NCBI GenBank assembly: GCA_040285745.1
Contig: JAUFOR010000003.1
Coordinates: 496,001-560,000 of the forward strand
Length of the DNA stretch: 64,000 nt
Direction of reading: 5' to 3'
Origin: Barthelona sp. PCE
Lineage: Eukaryota; Metamonada: BaSk clade
Under the pieces are notes generated by a model. That model was not told the origin of the DNA and searched no databases. It worked only from the letters and a program-made list of their open reading frames with translations. Shown here piece after piece: positions 56,248 to 64,000 of the stretch; the first letter of the stretch is position 1; every line of letters starts with the position of its first letter. Position numbers and translations under genes: made by a program.

Positions 56248-56292
56248 CTTTTTCATATGGATTGATTAGTTTTAAATGTAATAAATTGTAAT

Positions 56293-56315
56293 AATTTTCA
56301 CAATTTGTGAAAATT
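56293..56315. repeat. Perfect palindrome, 10-bp arms
   Basis: Arms AATTTTCACA and TGTGAAAATT with a 3-nt spacer. It lies between the AT-hook/HTH gene and the start of the giant gene, 45 bp before the ATG at 56360. It could be an operator for the AT-hook/HTH protein or an RNA hairpin. The 3' half ends in an A/T run. Confidence 0.65.
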
Positions 56316-56359
56316 GTTTTTCTGTCCCTTATCACTAATTTTTGTTTAGCAAACATGAG

Positions 56360-59300
56360 ATGGATAACTTTTTAACCCTTACATCTGCTGATTTACGCTA
56401 TAACGAGCTTTTTAGTCAACTCTTTAGTTCCGCTATTGATTTAGATGCTATTACATTCTCAGACATCCCGTCTCTTAAGGCCCAGCGCATATACTTGGAT
56501 CTCAGCATCGTCAAGAAACGTTACGACGAAGTCTACCAAATTGGACTGTCAGCCAGCACAAAGACCAGCTGGGTCAGAAAGTACATTGCCAATCTGTTCA
56601 AGACACAGCCCAAGTTCTTTCACCACATGATCACCAAGGAGAACCTGCTTGAGGTATTCTCAACAGCACCTGTTGCTTTTCGAGCAAGATACCTCTCTCA
56701 GTTGTCTCGTTACGGTAAGAACGGACGCTACACAGCCATTGCTGATGTAATTATCAGCGATCCTGCATGGAACCAGCTCTTGAGCGGTAAGCAGCTGCGT
56801 ACTCTCTACATTGCTGCTTCACCCACCGTTGCCAAGAAGTACATTCTGGATAAGTTCAACGTCAGCAAGAGTATTCCCTTTGAGTTCATTCAGCCTCGTT
56901 TCTATGAAATTGTCTATGAAATTTATATTGATGCTATGCACAAGAATGACGATAGTCAGCTTTATGGTTCAACCCATAATCATTACCGCTTCAACAATTA
57001 CGTGCTTAATTCCCCTGAAAAGTCTCGTGAGATCTTTTTGGACCGAATTAAAACTGGACAAAACGTTCACTCTGTTGCATATCTTTGCAATTCATCCAAG
57101 ATGCATAAATCACAACTTTTAAATCGTATTATGCACAAATTCGCAGTCGAAGAGCCGAAATTTTTCGTTGATGAGCTCTTCAAGGCTGAATTCTACACTT
57201 ATTCAACATTCTGGGAGATGATGCCTTACTTCATCAAGTATCACGGTGATGATGTTGCTGTTAAGGCATTTAAATTAGCTCAAAAGCGCAGCTTTAGACC
57301 AATATCTTCTATCAGAAGCCAGTATCGTGAGAGGGGTATTGCTTTCTCAACCAAACCCGGTAGTCTTTTCGTGCGTTTGCTTGAATGTTATTTCGACGAA
57401 TCTATTTTGCATATATTCACTATTGCTAAGGATACGGTCAACAAAGAAATTGGGTATGTTGTTCAAGACTGGCACAATGTCGAACAGTACTTTCATACTC
57501 CTAAAGACCCTCACAGCTATTTCCCAGGTCTTGATAAGTTCAGACATGCATTGGCCAACCACCTGTATGTTCAGCTTGAGAAGGAAGAGTATTGGGACCG
57601 TTACTATAAGCCCGAGCATCTTGGCAACCAGGTTGGCACCATCTTGAATTTTGTCACTCTTGAGTGTGCCACCACCCCCAAACCCGAATATACCGTTCGT
57701 CTTTCTGGTAAAACCTATGAGGTTTCCCACATTTTGTATCTTTTCATTGGCAAGAACGGACTTCTCCATACCGATGCCTACTCTACGCTTTACCGTTTGC
57801 TCCAGCGTTTCATCTGCACCGGCGACTGGACAGAGTGGGATACCTTCAAGGCCGTCACTCCTCACATTATCGGACGTGTTCCTGAGGATTCTTACTGTTA
57901 CATCAATATCGATTATGATCACTGTCCCTTCTTCTACAAGCCTGAGACAGTAGACAACCTCGCTGAATACTTCATCGCCAACATTGATCATAAGATCATG
58001 CACAACATCTACAAATCAATGGATTTGTACCAGTTTATGGTCAACCACAAGATTGCTCCTAATTTCTTCCCTCTTGAGCACATGAAGCACTTCTTTGACA
58101 AGATGATGGAGATTGCTGATATCTACGATGAGAAGGTTGATAGGCGCAAGGAGGGCGCCGCCACTTTCATCAGATACACATTTCTCAACCATCACGGTTT
58201 TTACACACAACGGCCGTTCGTTCTCTTGCCTCACAAGTTCGAGCGTGGTAAATGTTACACTATTTACAATCTCGATGATAAGCGCAACAACAGCACTCAA
58301 GAGCGTCACGATAAGTACAACAAGATCGTCAACTACGTGTCTGAAGAATGCTATCGCTACGTCATTGATGACCTTCTTGCTCGTCAAGCCACAGCCAGCA
58401 CTGACGTATCTATTCTTCAGCGCATCTTCAACAGTCTTATTCATACGCTTAACATCCGTCGTGTTTGGAACTATGCGGAGAAACAGTTGTGCTTTGATAA
58501 CCAAGAACTTGTGCGTCAATACTCCCTTGACCAGTACATTTGCCTCTGTAACGGCAGCACCGTTGCTCCCCTCAGGATGCTCTGTGTCGACGCCACTGAT
58601 ATGCCCGGACCAGACAAGGTCTATCCCATTGCTCGCCCCAAGGCCCGCCACAAGGTTGTCAAGGGTTACCAAGACCCCTTAACGAACAGCCGTATCATTA
58701 CTCGCAGTGACTTCGTTAGCAAGATGTACAGAATCAGCTCCGTCTATGACATCCCCAACGTTGAGCGCTTCGATTCCCTTGCTATCCAGGTTCGCGATGA
58801 GATTGCTCATTACTTCGATCCCCTCGACAAGCTGTTCGGTCTTTACGCCGATCTCGAGGAGCTGGATCGCGATATCTCGGAGATGAGCGACCGCGACATC
58901 GAGGATGAGGAGGCCGAAGCTGAGTACAAGGAGATGCTTCAGTCCCGCCGTGACCTTGTCGAGAGCATCTCTGATCAGATCAGCAGCACCCTGGACCTGC
59001 TCGAGATTAACAACATGCTCCGTACTCTGCAGTTCTCCCTTCGCTTCTCCACAACCTTCCTCAATGAAGAGTTCGTCAAGCGCATTATTGGCTTCACACA
59101 CCTTTCCAACCGTGCTTTCACCAACTCAAACATCCTTGAGCTCTTCAAGCGCGTCATCTTCATCCTCGGCCGCATTATGTGCCTCACCGATCTCCCTTTC
59201 GCTGAGATGGCCCGCTCCGCGCTTCTCACTGCCCTCACTATCCCCAAGTCTGCTCCTTTCGTGCGCACTCTTCTCGAGGGATATGTCATGCACACGTCTG

Positions 59301-60779
59301 TCGAGGAGCAGAAGCGTCTTTTCGATGATCTCATTGCTCTCGCATATTCCGATGAGTGGCGCTTCGGCATCACTCCCATGAAGATGATTATCGGAGTTGT
59401 CCAGGCACTATCCCGTCAGAACGCTGGCGTTAACCCCGCCGCCTTCCTAAAGGTTATGTGGGACCAGGAGACCATGGCAGTCGATGTCCGTCTTGTTCTG
59501 CTCAACTTCGCCGTTGATCAGATCTCTCTCATGCTCAACAAGGGATGGAGCGATTCCGTTTTCGAGAGCGAGTACTGGCAGCTCGTCGGTCTCGCTGCAC
59601 GCCGTTTCTACGGTGTTGTTGTGATTGTCGAGCGCATCGTTGAGTTCATCACCTTCCTCTACAACAAGATCGGCACCGAGCACTGGAACGATGCCTTCAA
59701 TTGTGTTGTTGGCCACTGGCTCTGCCCCATCATGGAGAAGGAGTTCCGTGACACTCGTACCGACTACAAGAACGTCGAGATCGTCCTTAATTCCATCATT
59801 AATGCCTCTCTTCACAACCAAGGTTACTCTCTTGTTAATGTATCGCTCCCCTGACCGCTTCCTGCAGTTCTGTGAGCAGTACGCCCAGCCCATCTTCCGC
59901 TACTTCAGCCGCTTCACCGAGATGATCTGCCTCGTCTTCTCTCAGCGTCGTGATAGCAAGCGCCTCCTAAAGATGCTCGAGCCTCTCAAGGACACTTTCC
60001 GCGAGAACCTCACTGTTTCTATCGAGCAGCACCTGGCAAAGGCCCGCGATCGCACCCACCAGTTGTATGTGCCTTTCTTGAACAACAATTTGGTTGCTCA
60101 GAAGCTTACTGATGTGTGCAAGTACTATCTGAAGGACGATATTGCTCTCACACGGGAGTTCTTCAGAACCATCTCTACTTTCATGCTTGAGTGTTACAAC
60201 GAGATCGATGGCTTCCATATCGGAGAGGTTTGGTGGAAGACATTTATCGCTGGTTACCATGAGCTCATTCCCGCCATTAAGGCAGTTCTCAAGCTTTACA
60301 GTGGCGAATTGAAGCTACCTCACATTTCTTACAACGGCAATCACTTTTCTCTCTTAGGTGCACTCATGTACGTTGAAGTTCGTTCTGAGACGGTAGATAA
60401 TATGTGCAAGGCCATGAAATTGATCGAGGACTCTGATTTGAAGTCATGCTTAAAGCTAAGATGGATGACGATTATGCTTAAGGTGTTCACTGATGGTGGT
60501 ATTGGTTACAGTGGTACTTATCTATATCCTTCTTCTTATATCGATCGCATCCCTCTTGAGACATTTTTACGTGCTCGTGTCTCAGACACTTCATATTTCA
60601 ATGTTTTGACCAGATTCTTGGATATAATTCGCGCAGGTGCTTATTACACCAGTATGTCTCGTGATTCGGTTTCAGCTTTCCGCATCGGCACCAAGAGGAT
60701 TGCATCCAAGAAGGATATTGAGCCTTACATTCGTCCAATCATTCGCCCAGCTAATGATGAGAGCACAAACACTGAATAA
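56360..60779 (+). CDS. Giant helical-repeat protein (~1,470 aa) with an internal +1 frame change
   Basis: Frame A runs from ATG 56360 (MDNFLTLTSADLRY) to a TGA at 59852-59854; frame B runs on to a TAA at 60777-60779. C-ending codon bias persists through the junction, so coding moves to frame B at about 59838-59845 (CTTGTTAATG region), a +1 step. Text such as FRARYLSQLSRYGKNGRYTAIADVI and FEFIQPRFYEIVYEIY suggests all-helical HEAT-like architecture. An acidic charged segment (DRDISEMSDRDIEDEEAE) occurs near residue 875. No catalytic motif or TM is seen. Codons are strongly biased to C/G endings from about 57.5 kb onward, as in gamma-COP, indicating high expression. I do not recognise the family. 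A 28-nt intron (GTATCG...CTGCAG) would also fix the frame but lacks the local intron-end motif. Confidence 0.75.
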
Positions 60780-61097
60780 AGCGTTAGATTTGATGTAGAG
60801 AAACATAGCAAAGTTGAAACTGACACAAGTATTGAACCGACTGATAAACCGCCAGCAAAGCGAGGAAGACCCTCTAAAAATCTTCCCAAGGAAGAGGTGG
60901 CGAGAATGATGGACACTGGGCATATTCAAAAAGAAATTGCAGAACAACTAGATTGTTCCATAAAAACATTATACAATTTTAGGAAAAAAAATTTCACGGA
61001 GGAGGAGGATCGATTACACAAAGAAAAGGGTAAGAGCTACAGAGAAGGATACAGAGAAGGATACAAAGCGAGTAAGAAAGCTGCCAAAACAAAATAA
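60780..61097 (+). other. In-frame AT-hook + HTH extension directly after the stop of the giant gene
   Basis: Open for 105 codons immediately after the TAA at 60777-60779, in the same frame, and without an ATG before codon 42. The text runs through a charged linker (KHSKVETDTSIEPTDKP), an AT-hook (KRGRPS), an HTH (GHIQKEIAEQLDCSIKTLYN) and a YREGYREGYKASKKAAKTK tail. This matches the AT-hook/HTH protein at 55837-56247. It is expressed only if the TAA is read through, if translation begins at MMDTGH (losing the AT-hook), or if the stop is a mutation or error in a fused gene. Confidence 0.6.
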
Positions 61098-61132
61098 AAA
61101 CAAATTTTTTCTGCAACAACACAGTGCGTGTA

Positions 61133-62983
61133 TTAAACTGCAAAACCGGCAAAGGAGGAGAATATTGTCGAGATATCACAATCACCAAGAAACTCCAATA
61201 TACTCACAGTATCCGTTTTCACACAGAGCTCTGTTTCTGAACTTTCAAAGACTAAAATGCTCTTATTTACCTGGAAATCCTTCAAGTTCATATAACCAAC
61301 CAAAACACCTGGCTTTGGTGACTGCAGATAGCAGTTAACCAGCTGAACACCGCGCTGTTTCTTGATACCGCTTGTATCAAATTCAAACACCTTGTTACCG
61401 TAGGCAAGGATGCCCGTGTCTATGAAGCATGGATTGACAGATCTTCTATAGTAATCGAATTCATAGCACTTAAGATCTTCGTCCTGTTCATCATATCTGA
61501 CAATATAACATTGTGCGCAGCATTCTTGTGGGCAATATGGATTGGCAACAAGTCTTTTGATGTTCCCCATCCACTTTTCCACAGTTTTAACAACTTCACC
61601 AGCAGCGTTTAATATATGCATCACAAGATGCCCCCCGTCCATATACCAAACGTAGTTTCCAACTATCCTGAGGTACTTAACCCGATCTTTGCATGTTATA
61701 CGACTGCCGTTTAGTACTAGAATAGTCTCATCATCATCATTTCTTATGAAAATTGCACCACTATTTCCACAAAACGAAATTTCAGCACAATAAGTATCAT
61801 CAAGAGGCTTGTCGATGGTTGCAGCTATAGATCCGTCATCATTATAAATATAACAGCTGTGTTTCGTTTCAGTAGCAAATGCGATATCCCATTTTTTTGT
61901 GTCACTGCTGTAAAACCTGCACATGCTGTGGAAAACATGACCCTCAAAGCAACTATCAGGCGAACAATGTATCAAAGCAGCAGAGTTATTGTACATGTCC
62001 AAGTGCACTGGAAAATCTCTAAAAGAAGCTGCTCTTATTTCTGAAAGAGGAGTTGAGTACTCATCCAACATGAACATGCACTGCACATCGTGCTTATCCA
62101 TCCGGTAAAAGTTAGTTACCCCAGTTGCACCATCATACTCAGAGCAATAAACCTCGTCATCAATGCAAACAAAATTCCAGTGCTCACAAACAACATCTGG
62201 GAAGCGACTGCGGATGGTAGGTTGAGGCACAATGACATCAAGCACACGGGCGATGATGTCTCCCTTTTCCACATTCCCGTTGAACGGTGTTCTGATTAAT
62301 TCACTGTTTTTATCGATTCTGCAGCTGAAAAGCGTGTCATTTTCAGCTGTAATGAAACGGGTGCATCCGGGCGTGTGATCCATAGCATAGACCGAATAAT
62401 TTTGTAATACACAGTGTACGGGTATTTCTTCACCTTCATCCACCATGAACGTCTTAACAGCTCGGTCGGCCCCATGTATCACGTAGGCAACTCCGTCATG
62501 CGAAACATATTGGATATTTGTACAATCTATGCTTGGCCGCATCACAATACGTTCCTGATCAAGATCCCATATTATATGGGCCCATGAGTCTTCTTCCCTC
62601 ACGATACCCACGAAAAAGCGCCCATTTAACATGACTCCGTGTATTTTGAAAGGTAAAATGACATGTCGAACAAAGGTAAACTCCCCTTCACAGAATTCAA
62701 ACAATTCCAACTTCCATCTCTCATCTCTGGACCTATACGAGGAGCGGTAGAATATGGTGGGCTCAATAAGAGTGGGTTTCAATATAGAATGCGGACTATA
62801 TTGATTGTGTGGGAGAATCATGCGGGAGATACGTGAGGTGAAGGTTTGTGGGCCCCGTAAGACATTGTCTTCATTCTTACTTATGTAACATATTGAACGT
62901 GTGTTGATTTTGCTATTTGTGCTTATTGCAAAAGCTGTATGCTTTAAAGAGATAAATGTGAAGTTTTTTGGTGCAATATTCAT
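61133..62983 (-). CDS. Hypothetical beta-rich protein, intact member of a new family
   Basis: A 616-residue protein from ATG 62983 (MNIAPKNFTFISLKH). It has no signal peptide or TM. It consists of many short beta-strand-like units with repeating hydrophobic/aromatic spacing (for example VSHDGVAYVIHGADRAVKTF and GNYVWYMDGGHLVMHILN), suggestive of a beta-propeller, but no canonical WD or Kelch signature. The C-terminal portion has several cysteines (CPQECCAQCYIV). It resembles, by eye, the decayed gene at 7660-9249. Function is unknown. Confidence 0.7.
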   Translation of the reverse strand: MNIAPKNFTFISLKHTAFAISTNSKINTRSICYISKNEDNVLRGPQTFTSRISRMILPHNQYSPHSILKPTLIEPTIFYRSSYRSRDERWKLELFEFCEGEFTFVRHVILPFKIHGVMLNGRFFVGIVREEDSWAHIIWDLDQERIVMRPSIDCTNIQYVSHDGVAYVIHGADRAVKTFMVDEGEEIPVHCVLQNYSVYAMDHTPGCTRFITAENDTLFSCRIDKNSELIRTPFNGNVEKGDIIARVLDVIVPQPTIRSRFPDVVCEHWNFVCIDDEVYCSEYDGATGVTNFYRMDKHDVQCMFMLDEYSTPLSEIRAASFRDFPVHLDMYNNSAALIHCSPDSCFEGHVFHSMCRFYSSDTKKWDIAFATETKHSCYIYNDDGSIAATIDKPLDDTYCAEISFCGNSGAIFIRNDDDETILVLNGSRITCKDRVKYLRIVGNYVWYMDGGHLVMHILNAAGEVVKTVEKWMGNIKRLVANPYCPQECCAQCYIVRYDEQDEDLKCYEFDYYRRSVNPCFIDTGILAYGNKVFEFDTSGIKKQRGVQLVNCYLQSPKPGVLVGYMNLKDFQVNKSILVFESSETELCVKTDTVSILEFLGDCDISTIFSSFAGFAV

Positions 62984-63411
62984 TAAAGAAGCCCATAAAA
63001 ATCCACTATTAATTCGATACAAGAAAGAAATTGATAATCACGGGAATCCATTATTTAAAGATGTCAGAGACTTTGAATATGCATATTCATCCTTTTGAAG
63101 TTTGATAGTACTTTGGCTTCAGATATTCAGATAGTTTTTGTTTCAAAAACTGTTGCTGATTGTTTCTCACATATTTACAACAGCAAAGCTCGTAGCATCA
63201 TGTTCAAAACAAAGTAAAAGCAAGGTAATATACGTTTTATGATAAATGAAGCAGTAGTAGTTTGTGCATGTAAGCAGTTTCCGAATATAGGATTATCTGT
63301 AACTTAAAGATCCACGAATGTAACAAATTTATACCCTTTTATGATACGCAATATTTCAGAACAAGTGTCTAAATTTGTAGTCGATTATTCACACCATTCC
63401 AATTCATTTCA
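62984..63411. other. Intergenic stretch, nothing recognised
   Basis: A 428-bp spacer. A 65-codon frame starting with GTG at 62901 overlaps the start of the minus-strand gene and is not convincing. AATTCATTTCA precedes the DAD1 ATG. Confidence 0.4.
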
Positions 63412-63750
63412 ATGCTTAACGATTTGAAAGACATCGCAAGAGAGTACAGCGAAAAGCAGTCCATGCAAGATGCTCCCGGTACAGCGCACTTAAACAAGTA
63501 CATTTTTCTTTTTGCGTTTTTAGCAGCCTTTACCATTCTTTGTCGAGTCATCATTGGAGATTTCCCGTTCAACGCATTCCTCGGTGCATTGTTCTGTAGT
63601 GTTGGGTGTCTCACATTAACTGTTTCTCTAAAAATTCAGCTTAACAAGTCTGAATCATCAGAGTTCAAGTTCAAACCTTCACGCATCCTTGCAGACTTCT
63701 TTATTGTGAGTGTATTACTCATATTCATTTCAATCAGTTTCCTTGGTTAA
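63412..63750 (+). CDS. DAD1: DAD1, oligosaccharyltransferase subunit
   Basis: Small subunit of the ER oligosaccharyltransferase. The 112-residue protein (human DAD1 is 113) has an N-terminal polar helix and three TM segments. Conserved DAD1 elements are GDFPFNAFLGALFCSVGCLTLTVSLKIQ and ADFFIVSVLL, matching human [28 protein letters not shown] and the FADFLFAS segment. It confirms N-glycosylation by a multisubunit OST in this organism, fitting with calnexin and GH99. TCATTTCA directly precedes the ATG. Confidence 0.93.
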   Translation: MLNDLKDIAREYSEKQSMQDAPGTAHLNKYIFLFAFLAAFTILCRVIIGDFPFNAFLGALFCSVGCLTLTVSLKIQLNKSESSEFKFKPSRILADFFIVSVLLIFISISFLG

Positions 63751-63810
63751 AATGCAAACTTTTTTATTAGGTTAGATGAAAAATCGTGTAAACAGTCAGT
63801 TGTTCGTTAC

Positions 63811-64000
63811 TTATTCTTCAGCTGGAATTTCTGTTGCTGAGAGTTCTTCATTAGATACAGTTTCCACATCTAAAAGCTCACGCTCAGTCATTCCTTCCTC
63901 AATTCGCACTTCCTCCTCGACCATGTCTTCGCTAGCAAGCTCCTCTTCTTCAAGAACTTCTTCAACGACTTCTTCAACGACTTCTTCTTCAACTTGAGAA
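63811..64000 (-). CDS. C-terminal tail of an unidentified gene (truncated by window edge)
   Basis: Open frame entering from the right edge and ending at TAA 63813-63811. The 62 visible residues are an acidic, low-complexity tail rich in Glu and Val (EEEVVEEVVEEVLEEEELASED, abbreviated reading) ending in ATEIPAEE. Similar tails occur on the calnexin and ARM proteins. The main domain is outside the window, so no function can be assigned. Confidence 0.6.
   Translation of the reverse strand, partial: SQVEEEVVEEVVEEVLEEEELASEDMVEEEVRIEEGMTERELLDVETVSNEELSATEIPAEE

Noticed and set aside
59844-59871. A 28-nt intron GTATCG...CTGCAG in the giant gene
   Set aside because: It fixes the frame and contains CTGAC, but frame-B codons across the stretch show the same strong C-ending codon bias as the surrounding coding sequence, and the acceptor does not match the other introns.
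57347-59893. Long antisense ORFs (up to 218 codons) across the giant gene
   Set aside because: Explained by the high C/G third-position bias of the sense strand, which removes stops on the antisense strand.
62901-63098. A 65-codon plus-strand frame with a hydrophobic N-terminus
   Set aside because: It starts with GTG, overlaps the start of the minus-strand gene and has no initiator motif.

Overview
The window is nuclear DNA of a protist with a very compact genome. It is not prokaryotic: it encodes dynamin, SEC23, gamma-COP, PI4K type III alpha, calnexin, DAD1, PIG-C, NOP58, NF-YC and TFIIA. Genes are nearly all single open frames with ATG starts. TAA, TAG and TGA all act as stops, so the code is standard. 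Neighbouring genes are often separated by tens of bases, and several convergent pairs overlap at their stop codons. I could reconstruct three tiny spliceosomal introns (41, 49 and 61 nt). All three end in the same fused branch-point/3' splice-site string, CTNAYATTTAG. That arrangement, plus a recurrent TCA-type motif just upstream of many start codons, recalls parabasalids and other metamonads (Trichomonas, Giardia). The lineage assignment is an inference from these features only.

Layout. 0-9.4 kb: the 5' part of a PH-domain dynamin (entering from the left edge), an S/T-rich protein with SUMO-interacting-like motifs, a TPR protein, TMEM120, a small membrane protein and a frameshifted relict gene. 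9.4-18 kb: a Snapin-like protein, a 7-TM protein, exosome RRP43, TYW3, coiled-coil and LRR proteins, a zinc-ribbon/PIG-C fusion, an intron-containing coiled-coil/C1q-like protein and an ARM protein. 18-31.9 kb: NOP58 (with intron), PI4K III alpha, a GH99 endomannosidase, a 41-aa micro-ORF, a two-cassette degenerate adenylyl cyclase, a coiled-coil protein, an unknown basic protein and calnexin. 32-46.3 kb: an MDR oxidoreductase, RPB11, TFIIA large subunit, a frameshifted surface-protein relict, a RasGEF, an RBX2-like RING protein, SEC23, a noncanonical poly(A)-polymerase-like nucleotidyltransferase, unknown proteins, a Cys-rich secreted protein, an SLC35 transporter and NF-YC. 46.5-54.7 kb: gamma-COP, the DBP4/DDX10 helicase, selenophosphate synthetase, endosulfine (with intron) and RBM25. 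54.7-64 kb: a 1.1-kb AT-rich spacer, an AT-hook/HTH protein, a giant helical protein (about 1,470 aa) containing a +1 frame change and followed in frame by a second AT-hook/HTH module, the intact paralogue of the 7.6-9.2 kb relict, DAD1, and the acidic tail of a gene running off the right edge.

The genes do not form an operon-like pathway. Themes that recur are the early secretory pathway and ER (SEC23, gamma-COP, calnexin, DAD1, PIG-C, GH99), membrane signalling (PI4K, RasGEF, cyclase-like protein, endosulfine) and nuclear RNA/transcription functions. The parts least like anything I know are the giant helical protein with its AT-hook/HTH satellites, the relict/intact beta-rich family (7.6-9.2 kb and 61.1-63.0 kb), the pseudo-cyclase and the zinc-ribbon/PIG-C fusion. 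I saw no tRNA, rRNA, CRISPR array or insertion sequence.
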